Source: Owenia fusiformis | Taxonomy: Eukaryota; Annelida; Polychaeta; Sabellida; Oweniidae | NCBI GenBank assembly: GCA_903813345.2 | Contig: CAIIXF020000008.1 | Coordinates: 26,088,822 to 26,152,821 of the forward strand | Reading direction: 5' to 3' | Length of the DNA: 64,000 nt | Part shown: piece by piece, positions 24,401 through 39,400 of the stretch | How the letters are laid out: each line of letters opens with the position of its first letter | Position numbering within the stretch: position 1 is the first letter of the stretch | Made by a program: the position numbers and the translations under genes | Notes under the pieces: generated by a model | Told to the model about the DNA's origin: nothing | Seen by the model: only the letters and a program-made list of their open reading frames with translations | Databases searched by the model: none

Positions 24401-27400
24401 TTCCTCTATGGCTACGTAGGGCACCCTTTTCCATATGTCCAATGCTTCATAACATTGTCATTTGCATATTTAAATAGTTACCTCAGTTTTTAAATGAGAG
24501 GGAGGGGGGCACTCCATTACATATTCAAATAATTACCTTAGTTTGTATGGGGGAACACTAAATGCCTTCTCTGTTTGATTGTAGCCAAGTAGAACATTGA
24601 GGTGTCTCAGCACTATACTCTGTAAAAGAAAACATTCACTTAACATCAACTCATCCTATTGACTTTTCTTTTTCATAAACTAATAAACAAAACCAAATCC
24701 AATGTGCTACAGATTACAAACCATGTCATCTTCAATTGCTAATTCATATGGATCTTTTATTGTTATAGGGGGCACCATACACCTTTCAGTGATATCTCGC
24801 TCCCTTCATCATCTTTGTATTGTTGTATGCATATATATTTATTAATAAATTGAAATTGAATTGAAATTGAAGTCTAAATATTTCTAAAACAAACTCTGCC
24901 CATTCTTTGTAGTTTGTACAAGATAAGACACAATGCAAAATGGATGGAACTTAACCAGCTCTTTTGTATTGCTCATTTAACAACTTATGTCCAATTTCTT
25001 TCTATTCTTCAAAAAGTTTTTCCAAAATAACATTTCCTGACAATCAACAAATAGCATAATAATGTAGTTATGGTAACTATGGTAACCACTGTCACAGACT
25101 GCAGGGTCAAGATCTGGTGTCACTTTTGGACAGCAATTTGAGTGTTGAAGTTAGTCACAGATAACTGATAAGTTCTTGGATATGGTGCAGAAACACCCAT
25201 AGCAGCAAAATACAAATGGACAGATTCTACTTGAATTTTGTAAGATAGAAAAATCCACTTATAAGAGAAACTGTCACATCAAAGTAGGTAACCCTAATGC
25301 CTTGGCAATAAAGAATCTAGCTGTGAGCGTGGACAGTAACCTGGTGGAACCTGTACGTCAATATTGCTATTTGAGGACACTTCTTGATGAAGTAATTCTT
25401 ACAGTAATTGTGATTGTGATGCTAATTGTGATGATGGTAACGAAAAGGTGGTTGTCTGAGGGTAATATAGCAAGATAAGGTCAGATATTTGCTCCCTTTG
25501 GTAGAGTCATAAAAAAGTCATGAAGAATAGCAAGAGGACAAAAGTTACAGCATAATTAGCAAGACTTGTTGAACATGTCATAAAATACTGTAACATGAGA
25601 TATTTAAATGAAGCGTACCTGTGAATCCTTCTGTTCAACTTTTTGTTCTTCATTTTGGTCCTCAACTTCAACGTTCACCATGAACTACAACATACATGTA
25701 GAACTTCATGTTGTTATGCAATACAGGGAAGGGCAAGTTCAATTGTTTAATTCACTAAAGCACCAAAATGATTTTTTGATTTTTAAATTATTCACAAACA
25801 TTTTTATAACTGTGGCACATAGATCATATTAAAATCGAATGTGAAAACAAATATGCCATCATCCCCCTATACTTTCAGATTTTGTTTTTTGTTCATTGCA
25901 GTTTGCGTATGCGTAGTAAAAATTTCAGAAAAATAAAAATTAAATCGAAATTTTGACTGATATACACAGCCAATATAATTCGACACCGTTTCAGCATCGA
26001 ACAAATTCGGCACCGTTCCGGCACCGTTTCAACACCGTTTCGGCACCGAAACCTTTCGACACCAAAATTTGCTACCGGACTAGTCAGTCCATTTGGTGCC
26101 GAAACGGCACCGAAATTTGGCACCGAAACTGCGTCGAAAATCAGATTGCATTTTGGGGGTGTATAGGGGATTACGTGATTGCTGGGTTACAATCCCGAGC
26201 GATAGCAAAGAGGACAGTGATGGTGCAGGGTTTTCAGATTCATCATCATAGGACAGTGAACGGTGACGGTGTAAGTGAACTTGACAGCGATGATTATTAA
26301 AGGAATTTTATGCTGATTTTTGGAAATAAGACCTACCTTAAGTAGAAGAGTAACAAGATGGTGGACAGTCTCACGATCAACACCTTCCAAATCCATTGCT
26401 CGCTGCAGTAATGCTGCAAAGTTGCTCTCCTCATCTGTAAACTCCCGCAGATGCCCACCTGAAGGAAATTGTACATGTGTGGAGACCTTAACTTAAGCTA
26501 ACTTTTATAAATAAAATCTTATGAAAACATTTTGATTAAATGGTCAATTAACAAATCATTAAAGGATCTACAGTATAACTATGAAATAAGGATAAACGAT
26601 AAAAAATAGTAGACACATACATTTAAGGCTTTATTTCGAACATTGTATCACAATGTAAATATTTACAAACATTAGTGAAAAATAAAGAGCAAATACGATC
26701 ATGTACTTGTACTTGTATGTGCTCCAACCTGAAAATAAATACCAAGTTCCAACTTTCTTCAACACACACTTCCCATTTATTCCATTAAGTAAAGGTATAA
26801 TGGATAATTAAAAATAGTATCTCTAATTAATGTGATAATTCAATGTAAGGCCGTCCCAGGTAAATAATCTGACATCAACACGGGGGCTTTTTGCTCAGCA
26901 TAATTCATTGAAGTATGTATGAAAAGTATCAAAATTACAAAAAACAAAACATAAAATTGATGCATCAATGATTTAACATTAAAAAAGTTGTAAAGGCAAA
27001 GACTTATACAAAAACCAACCAAGATAATTGCATATGCCGCATGTACAAAGATTAGGTAAATATATTGCTGAAATACTTGGAACTACACTGTCGTTACTGA
27101 ATCTTTGTACTATTTGGCATAATTATCATTTAATAATAATAACAAAATCAGGCTTGCACCTCATGCCATTTTCATGTTTCCCATGCAAGGGATTATAATA
27201 ATTTTTTTGTTTGGCAATTCTACAGGAGTCTTCAAGTGCAAGAGAATGTAAAGGGGTCTTACATGGAAAACATTACAGTGTTGAGGTGCAAGAGAGGCTT
27301 TACATCTACAGAATATAATTTCATAGCATTAATCTTTACAATATTTCTGAACAGTATTCAAGCATTCATGTCTAGAATACACATGAACTACTGAACACTT

Positions 27401-30400
27401 TTTGTCTGAACCAAGCTCAGCATTTATTTGCAAGGCTATATATGTCAGTTCAAGAATATTCTTGTGAAACAATTCAGAAATCAACTGAATGAAAAGACCG
27501 AAGTTCATACTATGAACTTCATACTCTGTACCATCAGGAGCCAAGTCACTATGAAATTATAAGATGTATTAGGGTGCAAGTTGCCAAACTCACCTGGAAA
27601 AATGTAGTTACTGAACATGCTAGTGCCGCAACGTGCTGCACTTGGACGCCGCCAAACAGTGCTGCCTCCTATTGTAAATTGAGGAGCTGACTGTTGGCGC
27701 GTATACGGCTTCTCTGTAAGGAAGGGATGACAAATGCAGGTTAACTTACACAACTCAGTCTACAACTCAAACAGATTAGTGAAATGTAGGACAGTGTAAA
27801 AACATGTGAAGTGCATGGAATCACACATTTATTTCATGTTATAGTTTTACAATCTTCTTTAAAAGGAAGGTGATTTCCCATGTGCCCTGGTCAAACATGT
27901 GATGAAGGCGTGAAATAGAGCAAGAATGCCAAAAAACATATTCTCTTCATTGGGGCACTTGGGAAGCATACCTCATTTTAATTTTAGGGTCATTGATCGG
28001 TATCTTTGGAATTATTTTTTCTCTCATATATATACAATGCATATGTAACATTGTATTAACACAATTATGCTCTTCTTTATTGTACAACTATAACATCTGG
28101 ATGCATGTATGATTTCCTCAAATGATAATTTAACTCAATAGTTCTTAACATGCATTTCAATCAAAACTTGAAAAAAACTTCTTTATGTGGAAATAAAACA
28201 AAGCAATAAAACATTGCCCTAAAGCAAGTGAAACAAATAGAAAATGTTATTTCAACTAACAATGAAAAAAGAAGAAAAAAGTAACTACTGTAAGCATGCA
28301 CGACAACAAGAGCAATCACAATAAATACCAAAGAGATGATATCATAAATGTGTGAAAATTATAGTGGAAGCAGTTGTTGAGTGGGGATTAATCAGTGAAT
28401 CTATATGCATTTATCATATGTTGATATAGTAAATTCTGATGAAACTAATTATAATTCCATTTTCCCAAAGCACAAAGAGTCACAAAGATTTATCTGATAT
28501 TCAGACCTTCTCTGCATTTAGGTATAAGGTTGTTATTCGCCTGTTGAATCACTGCATTCCCTGAATGGAAAAAATTGATACCATCCTTATTCCCATGATA
28601 TCAAATATGCCTGAACAACTACTTTATTCACATCAACTCTATATGAACGGTTTTAACTCTGTGATATAACAGTCCTTAAGAGTAGCATTGCAAAAAAAGT
28701 TGCCAGGCCTCAACAAATTTTATATTAGCTTAGAACTTATTCCAAATGACTACAAATTCTAAATGTTGCCAACACCAGTTAAAGAACAGGTCGGAGCCTT
28801 TGAGAATTTTTTTGGTTGGTAACTTAAAAACGAAACAATTTTCAATAATGTTATGTTATTGTATATATTAATTAACATGTGATGCCTTGAAAAAGTAAAA
28901 AATAATAATATTAACTCACAAACACATATTTATTACCATGACCATCTCACAAACAAAACAAATAAGTTTCTGTTTTCAATTTAGAATGACAATATAGAGT
29001 GTCCAAAACATAAGCAACCCATCCATAGAACCTTTGATGATGTTGATAATTCTAAAAAAAATCATCCCATGGCGACAATAGTTCAGCATATTTAAGGAAA
29101 TATTAAAACATTCATTCATACATTCTCTACATTTTTATTTCATCTTCATCCACCACAAAGTGCATTATCCTAAAAAGCCATCATCACTTAATTTAACCAT
29201 CATTAATATCATCATTAATAATCAACATAAATAATCATCATAAATGCCATCATATCCTCATGCAGCCTGCCAAAGCTATATATGTAATATTTTTATAACC
29301 TAGTTATCAAACATGCAAATCCTTGTGTAACCATTGTGTTGCATATATGTAGGCATGATGCACCATTATAAAGAATATCCAAAGTTACATTAGACAATTT
29401 ATAAGTATGGAACTAATGCCTTGGTCACATTTGCTCCGATTTTCAATAGGGCGCCTGGCCGATTGAGTATTTTGTTCAAAATTGAATGCAATATTGAACA
29501 AAACACTCAATCGGCCAGTCGCCGGCCGATGGATCGGAACATATGTGACCACGGCATTAGGCTTGAAAAAGTTCAAGGCAATCAAAAGAATGGGTTTTGT
29601 CAAAAGCCAAGTAAATATTTGAAAGCTCTAAAAATTTGAAGTTATGGTAAACATAAGGTTAACATAATAGTGTCTTGTGTATGAGGATGTTGTGTCATTT
29701 TAAATGTACTGTACTTTTCTTTTGCACTTATGAATTTATGATGATAATACTTTGAGTATTTTTTGTTATTCCTGCATTCCTGCAACACAGACATGCAAAT
29801 AATTTATTCTAAGAAAAACCATTAAAAATGAATATAAGAGTTATGTTGTAGCATTTTAGACCAACAATTGTAAATTTTACAGTAAGGTTTCCCCCCCATC
29901 ATGATGTTTTCGAAGAGAAAATATTCAAAATTGAACAGGTCAGTTATACCCCATATGTATTCTGAAACACAATAATATTATACAATAACATTAGCCTACA
30001 TTAATTCCTTGTCAATGAAATTCTCAATTTCAATGTAACTTTGGATGAGCTTTACCATGGTACATGACACTTAAAAGTCTGAGACAACTATACATATGAC
30101 CTTACTAAGTAAGAGAGGCTTATATCATGGATCGGGCATCCTCTTCACCAAAGTACACATGCATTGTACTTTAATTTTTTGTAATTGTGTTAATAAATGC
30201 ATAAAAACCAAATGGAGATATTGAGGTTTCTTGGACCCTGGGTGTAAATATTGTGAATATGTTGTATATTGTTATAGCAACACATGAAAAAATACAAACA
30301 TATAGGAAATAATCACAATACATGTACTAATGATATAGTATTCTATTAGCATCATCTATTCTCAGGCAACCTTTACAGCAGCTTAAATATATGAAGGTCC

Positions 30401-33400
30401 ATAGTTTCATGTGTTGCTATAGGAACAATGAAGTACTATTATTATTAAAATACAATTTCTAATAATATAATACAGTAGACCTTGCTAAGTGGAACACCTT
30501 GCAAGTGAAACACATTTTCAAATTCCCGTTTAAAAACCCATTGACTTAATGTTAATTGAACCTCTGTAAGTGGAACACCTCCAAACTTGAACAGTGAACA
30601 TCCCATATTGAAAAAAAATTAACCTGCTAAGTGAAACAGTAAATTTTCCAGAAAGGACGAATCTCGGTTTGGAGAACAGTCTCCTGGGCTAATAATTTTT
30701 TTCATGAAAAATATAGAAATATTACCCAAATTAAACTATGAATATTCAAAAGAGGACATCTAAATCTACAAGATGTAAAAATAACAAATTGGCCTGAAGC
30801 AGGGATAAAGCTCAATTAGAGCGATTCAATAAAATACAAGTCTTGATTTGGGGAAAGAAGTTCATCAGTGTACTGCGCTAATATTTTTTTGCGAAAAATT
30901 TAGAAATATTACCCAAATTAAATTATGACTATTCAAAAGAAGACATTCAAATCTATATTATGTAAAAAAAATCAAATTTGACCGAAGCAGGGATAATGCT
31001 CATTTAGATCGATGAACTTCGTTCTCCAAATCGAGAATTGTCCTTTCAAAATGTATACTTATGTAAACAGAATTGACCTCCTACAGTGATATCTGGATAT
31101 GAAAACAGGTAATAAAATGATAATTGGCAAATTAGGATTTTTACAGATTACCATTCAGCAAATTGGATTAACCTCCTGTAGAGATTAACATGTGATGCTG
31201 CCACTAATTAATTTGATAATCAGCAAATTAGGATTTCATAAGATTATCATTCATCAAATTGGATGAACCTCCTGTAGAGATGGACATGTGATGCTACCCC
31301 TTGCTGTTTGTTTCAACCTTGATAAGTTAGATTAAGAATGTCAATTAAAAACAAATGAATTATTAGCAGGAGGAACAAGTCTTTAAAACTTAATTGCCAA
31401 ACCTTTTTGCTCGAGACTGGCAGAATGAGGAGGATTAAGAATGTCAGAAAACATTTTTGGCAGAATGAGGAGGATTAAGAATCCTCTGCAAGTGGAACAC
31501 CACCTAAGTGGAACGCTTTTTGGCAGAACAAAGGGTGTTCCACTTACACAGGTTCTACTGTATAAACACTTAACAACATATTCACAATATTTACACCCAG
31601 GGTCCAAAAAGCCTCAATATCTCCATTTGGTTTTCATGCCTTAATCGGTATATGTTTTCTGAAAATCTCATGACCCCATATGTAACAGGCACCCCTGTCT
31701 GCCCATAGGTTCACATAGTTTTCGTGCTTTTAAAAATCTCAGTGAGCAAAGAGTAAATCGAGCAATACAATTAAACACAAATGAGCCATCATCTTGTTAT
31801 AAAGAACACCTAAGACTATTGTTAACTACATAGCTGAAGTCAGAGTTCACTCATTTAGAAAAAGGACACACACACAATGTAATCAAAATAATAAATGAAT
31901 TTGCAAATAAGCATATGCGATCAATGAGTTTTTATTTCCTGGGCTCCATCCAGTGTTTAACATATTCCAAATGTTATATGAGGGACAGCAACATCGTAGA
32001 TCAATCAATATTTCATTGGTAGTCTCTGCATACAAATAGCCAGGTTTAATCCAGAACAGCAGAAGAACAAAAGTTCAAGTAAGAAATATGATTATAGTAA
32101 CCCCATAACCAAACAACAATCATAGCACTTAAGCAGCACACCATATAAAACTACATGTAGAACTTGTACATAAGATATTAGAAAGGTATGTCATGTTATT
32201 TTTATATTTTCTCCATATATTACACGTTTGTTGAAGTAGAACTTGTCCATTTGAGGAAAAGGAATGTGCCGTTGCTTTACCTTTATTGCTGCATGCACTC
32301 TCATCAAGGCTCGTTTAAAATATTTTTTTCAACTCACAGCTAAAAAAATGTGCTTTTCTGCATTGTAAGCCCAACGTGGAGTTCTCTGGACAAGCATTAC
32401 AAAAAAAATTAATAATTTTTTACAGACCAAGGGATCTGTTAGATTGGGCCATACGTCATACTTATATTATATATATTATACATTATATATATAGTCACCA
32501 AATTGCATAGAAACCGCAAGCTTGTTGAGCAAACAAATAAAAAACAACATATAATTATCATCATCATTATCATGATTAGTTTAGGAATCTTTCTTTCACC
32601 AATACATGTACATCCTTTGGAACACGGTTCAAAATCCCATGTTTGCTTAAGCTGCACCAAAGGATGCATTTTTACACATATAAATTAGTGGCCACATCCT
32701 TACCAAGGTCTAATGATGTCATGATTCAGTGATCAGAAATTGGGCATGTGGGGCCCAGTGAAAAGTCACACATGGCCTAAAAATGAATCACACACCATTT
32801 AAATTTTGCTTAACTAACAGATATTCCTTTTCGGAACCAAATTATTCGAACACACATTTTGAAAGATTTCAAATTGAGGGATATTCTTAAACATTTTTTT
32901 TGTGGGGAGGTTTCGGAAGTGTGAGTTGATTTTTACAGAATACATCTCAAGTATATAAAATATGGATTTTGAAGGCAGTGCCGCATTCACTTCATTTCAT
33001 TTCTAATTCCTCTGGAGAGACATACCACTCATAATATCTTATTTACAAATATTACAACACTGACTTAGTGAAATGCAAAAAAAGCTAACACATCACTACA
33101 GCAGAACACACTTTTACATCCAGAGTTCTCCGACTTAGAATCCTTTTTATTGCTATTCTCCGACTCTGATGTGCTGGCCTCCATGTTTGAATCACCATCC
33201 TCTGTAGCGTAAGACGACGCATTTGATGGACGCTGATCAGAAAGGTGACGTCGTAGCCACCAACGCGACAGGTACATTAGGGACTGCCATTTTGGAAACC
33301 TGTCAACCCCCTTCTCTAAGATACAACATAACAAAACTACAGTGAAACAAACTAAACATAAAGAAAAAAAACATAACACAAATGATAAACAAACATAATA

Positions 33401-36400
33401 AGCATTTTAAAAGCTACTATACAAAAATAAATTTAAAAAATATTCTTTTCCAATGAATAATGACTCTCTTGGTATATAATTGTTTTTCAGACAATCAAAC
33501 AACTACGAACTAAGTCTCATCAACATCAAGGTAAAATATTTTTGAAAAGCTGATTAATTTCAGCAACCTAGAAAGCTCACCATTTCCTAAATATATTATT
33601 TGAGGCCATATGATTGTAAAAGTTCTCACGGATGATTCTCTATTCAATGTGGTGAGAATCCTGATGGTGTTATTTGACATACTGTCATTTAAGTACCACC
33701 AGTTTAATAACAAGAGAGGGGCTTGTAAAAAGGAGTGCAGGAGAGCAGCTAAACATTCATTGGATTTACTAAATTCAGGCATCATTTTTAATTATAATAA
33801 CCTGAGTGCCAAACTACAATCAAAAGTAATTGAAATCTAACAGTGTACATATTTAGTGTGTTGGTGTTGGTGGCAATGTAAAAACATTGAGTGTTCTATT
33901 CCCAATATTAAATGTAATCAAAGATTGAAAAAATACTTCCTCAAACATGCTCTAAGAAATCAAGACAATTCTAACTATAGGGTACCCCTCCTATCCTGTC
34001 TGTCATGAATCACCTTACAAAACTTGTAATTATCAACAAACCTTTAGGTAGCGCAGTGCGGTTGATCAGATGCAACGGGACAGAGGCAGCTCTCCTGTAA
34101 GGAGGTTTGCCGTAGATACTGCCACAAACGGAGCGTACACTGTCTGTACGTGCCAAAGCAAACCTTGCCCTGTTAATCTTACGCAGGAAGTGTTCACTCT
34201 CTCTGTTACTGCTCTTCAAATCTGTTAAAATAAATGAACTCTATCAGTTTCATTCAAAACAAATCTTTCATTTCATGGGGTTTAGGGGTTTGTTTGCCTG
34301 TAGTGTACTGGATTCTGTGTGATGATCAAAGAGACAAGTGTCACAATCAGAGGGTGTTATAACTTAATTAATACAGTCATCTTTTGGCCTGTGTTAACTC
34401 AAGCCTGAACAAGAAAATCTTTAAATTATCTTTCAATGTTTCATTTATCTCTCACATAATACAAAAAATGATACAAACAAATTTTCCATGTTGGGGTTTT
34501 CCATACAAACACTAGAGATTCAACACTTCAATTCAAAGAGAGAAATGTCGAAAGGTGAAATGTTTTTCATTTGTTAATATTGAATTATGCAATATTTTAC
34601 CTGTGGGAAAGGCTATATCACCACTGCTCTCTAGATCAAGTTGTGCCTCAAGTGAGAGTGTATCAAAGCGGTTCAGGAAGAAATCCCATGTTAATATTGG
34701 CTGGTCCTTCAGTATGGTTGAAAATTGGTACATGCGTTGCAGAATCATAGTGCGGTCATCTATGACAGAGTCAAACTGGAACTCCAGACACTGGCATATG
34801 CACTGTAAATAAAAGACAACTTAAGACTACTAGAACATTCAATCCTGCAAGTTCTGTTCAAAGTGATTCTAGTTATACAATCAAAAATTGAGATATTTCT
34901 CAATTCTAACACACAGCTTCAAGAAATGGCTGAATAAAAGTGAATAATTCCTTTTTTACATTTACATGGACTTTGATGCAACATGTTCTTATGGCTTTTG
35001 GACTGATAAGTGGTAGTGATGATTTACCTTTACTGATGATGATTTAATGGTTTCTATGTAGAGTCTGGTCCGTGTGACAACTGATGGATTCATGTCATCC
35101 AATGAGGAGATAAGGTGACAGAAGGTGTGAGCCAAAGATGTCATTATCTGTTGATTGTTCTTGATAGTCTTCGCTTCAATCAGCCTCGCCAGCACAGTCA
35201 CCTTCTCCACTGTTGGGAAAAACATCAATTCAATTTACATAATGTGGATCTTAAATGCAAAGATTCATATCATAACTGAAGTACAGTAAGAATAAAATTT
35301 ATTATTTCATACATACACTTTTAATGTCTTAAATATAGAAAATGCCAGTGCAGTGTCCCATGCTATTACGCAAGGTCCATTTGCTACTTCAAATTGTCCA
35401 CAGGGACCATGCTATTACGCAAGGTCCATTTGCTACTTCAAATAGGCCACAAGGACCACACAAGGTCCATTTGCTATTCCAAATTGGCCACAGGGACCAT
35501 GCTATTACGCAAGGTCCATTTGCTACTTCAAATTGGCCACAGGGACCATGCTATTACACAAGGTCCATTTGCTTCTTCAAATTGGCCACAGGGACCATGC
35601 TATTACGCAAGGTCCATTTGCTACTTCAAATTGGCCACAGGGACCATGCTATTACGCAAGGTCCATTTGCGATTTCAAATTGGCCACAGGGACCATGCTA
35701 TTATGCAAGGTTCATTTGCTATTTCAAATTGGCCACAGGGACCATGCAATTACGCAAGGTCCATTTGCTACTTCAAATTGGTCACAGGGACCATGCTATT
35801 AAGCAAGGTCCATTTGCTACTTCAAATTGGCCACAGGGACCATGCTATTACGCAATGTCCATTTGCTAATTCAAATTGGCCACAGGGACCATGCTATTAT
35901 GCAAGGTCCATTTGCTATTTCAAATTGGCCACAGGGATCATGCAATTACGCAAGGTCCATTTGCTACTTCAAATTGATCACAGGGACCATGCTATTACGC
36001 AAGGTCCATTTGCTACTTCAAATTGACCACAGGGTCCATGCTATTACGCAAGATCTCTTTTCTACTTCAAATTGGCCACAGGGACCATGCAATTACGCAA
36101 GGTCCATTTGCTACTTCAAATTGGCCACAGGGACCATGCTATTACGCAAGGTTCATTTGCTATTTCAAATTTGCCACAGGGACCATGCTATTATGCAAGG
36201 TCCATTTGCTACTTCAAATTGGCAACAGGGTCCATGCTATTACGCAAGGTCTCTTTGCTACTTCAAATTGGCCACAGGGACCATGCTATTACGCAAGGTC
36301 TATTTGCTACTTCAAATTGGCCACAGGGTCCATGCTATTACGCAAGATCTCTTTTATACTTCAAATTGGCCACAGGGACCGTGCTATTACGCAAGGTCCA

Positions 36401-39400
36401 TTTGCTACTTCAAATTGGCCACAGGGTTCATGCTACTACGCAAGGTCCATTTGCAACTTCAAATTGGCCACAGGGACCATGCTATTATGCAAGGTCCATT
36501 TGCTATTTCAAATTGGCCACAGGGACCATGCTATTATGCAAGGTCCATTTGCTACTTCAAATTGGCCACAGGGACCACGCAAGATCCATTTGCTATTTCA
36601 AATTTGCCACAGGGACCATGCTATTACGCAAGGTCCATTTGCTATTTCAAATTGGCCACAGGGATCATGGTATTACGCAAGGTCCATTTGCTACTTCAAG
36701 TTGGCCACAGGGTCCATGCTATTATGCAAGGTCTCTTTGCTACTTTAAATTGGCCACAGGGACCATGCTATTACGCAAGGTCCATTTGCTACTTCAAATT
36801 GGCCACAGGGTCTATGCTATTACGCAAGGTCCATGCTATTACGCAAGGTCCATTTGCTACTTCAAATTGGCCACAGGGTCCATGCTATTACGCAAGATCT
36901 CTTTTCTACTTCAAATTGGCCACAGGGACCATGCAATTACGCAAGGTCCATTTGCTATTTCAAATTGGCCACAGGGACCACGTAAGGGCCATTTGCTATT
37001 TCAAATTTGCCACAGGTACCATGCTATTATGCAAGGTCCATTTGCTACTTCAAATTGGCCACAGGGACCACGCAAGGTTCATTTGCTATTTCAAATTTGC
37101 CACAGGGACCATGCTATTACGCAAGGTCCATTTGCTATTTAAAATTTGCCACAGGGACCATGCTATTATGCAAGGTCCATTTGCTACTTCAAATTGGCCA
37201 CAGGGTCCATGCTATTACGCAAGATCTCTTTTCTACTTCAAATTGGCCACAGGGACCATGCAATTACGCAAGGTCCATTTGCTACTTCAAATTGGCCACA
37301 GGGACCACGCAAGGTCCATTTGCTATTTCAAATTTGCCACAGGGACCATACTATTATGCAAGGTCCATTTGCTACTTCAAATTGGCCACAGGGACCATGC
37401 AATTACGCAAGGTCTTTTTGCTACTTCAAATTGGCCACAGGGTCCATGCTATTAAGCAAGGTCCATTTGCTACTTCAAATTGGCCACAAGGATCATGCTA
37501 TTACGCAAGGTCCATATACTATTTCAAATTGGCCACAGGGACCATGCCATGACATATGATAGTAAATCATTCAAAGACTAAACTTTTGACCAATCAAAGA
37601 ACAAGAGAAAATGAAAAATAAAGGACCCACAGTCCTGTGCTCCCACAGTGTTTTTTGCAGCCAATGATGATTGACTTTATCCTACTTTTGTCAAATTTTA
37701 TTGAGTAAACACCAAAAACTGTAATTTCAAGAGGTTTGAAATCTTCAGAGAACATAAGTTGCATATACAGCAACTGCTACAAGTTATTTGAAAGTTCTAC
37801 TTCAACAAAGTGTCTAGTATTTACAGAAAATTTGACTTTTTGACGTCAAAATCAGCAAATTCTCGAAAACCGGGCGAACTTTGGAAATGGCGATAATAGG
37901 TCAAATAGGCATTATGGATATGCATAAAATGATAGTGGATATGACTCAATCCGAATAGCAGTTTTAATTTGTGCGGCCAATGTTGACGGACGGAGGGACC
38001 AACGGACGGATGCCTGGTCGATCCCATAGGCTCACTGTGTGAGCCAAATATGTAGCACATAAAGTTAGCGTTAATAACCAACTGTGCTATAATTATCAAT
38101 TAACAACTACCATAATAATTAGCCATGTATAAAAATATTCAAATTTGTTTGTCCTATTAATAGTACAATACTCTTCTTCAACTATAATGTGCCAACTGTG
38201 AAGCACAGGTTTGCATCATGCACTTCTATATGACCATTATGGGGTGCTAATAAACAGAACTTTATGGATGACATGTCAGATAATGAAATGATTCAGTGCT
38301 GCAGTACATATAAAATTATAGGTGTAAACAATGTCAAGTGCATAATGCTATGTACAAATGGAATCATGTCAATTAAATCATATATATTATTATGTTCAAT
38401 ATCAATTGCATATTGTGAAGTACATATGGAATCATATATAATTATGTTCAGTGTCAATTGAAGTACAAATGGAATCAAATATATAATGTTCAATGTCAAT
38501 TGTATATTGCTGGAATACAAATGGAATCATATATAATTATGTTCAGTGCCAACTGAAGTACAAATGGAATCAAATATATTATGTTCAATGTCAATAGTAT
38601 ATTGCTGAACTACAAATGGAATCATATATAATTATGTTCAATGTCAATTGTATATTGCTGATCTACAAATGTAATCATATATAATTAGGTTCAATGTCAA
38701 TTGTATATTGCTGAAGTTCAAATGGAATCATATATAATTATGTTCAATGTCAATTGTATATTGCTGATCTACAAATATAATCATATATAATTAGATTCAA
38801 TGTCAATTGTATATTGCTGAAGTGCAAATGGAATCATATATAAGGTTCAATGTCAATTGTATATTGCTGAACTACAAATGGAATCATATATAAGGTTCAA
38901 TGTCAATTGTATATAGCTGAAGTACAAATGGAATCATATATAAGGTTCAATGTCAATTGTATATAGCTGAAGTACAAATGGAATCATATTTAATTATGTT
39001 CATTGTCAATTGTATATTGCTTAAGTACAAATGGAATCATATATAATTATGTTCAATGTCAATTGTATATTGCTGAACTACAAATGGAATCATATATATA
39101 ATGTTCAATTTTATATAGCTGAAGTACATTTAGAATCATAAGAATGTCAATGTCATATTTTTTGAAGAAGTCCCTTATATGAAAATGTAGATTAAAATAG
39201 GTGATTATAGATAAATGAGCCCTTACTTAGCATTGCCTCAGATTCTTTATGTGATCATAAGTAACATGTGATCCAAATAATACTCATGCCACTTCCCCAA
39301 CCTGAATGTGAACCCCACTCTGGCTCAAGCAATTTTCTTAAAACTCTTGGATCTCTCAAGGGTTATTTCTGTATGCTAGATCCTAATTATCATACCAATA

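Noticed and set aside
35342-37559. Several overlapping long plus-strand open frames (up to 542 codons)
   Set aside because: They are read-through of a 49-bp tandem repeat that has no stops; there are no splice, start or domain features.
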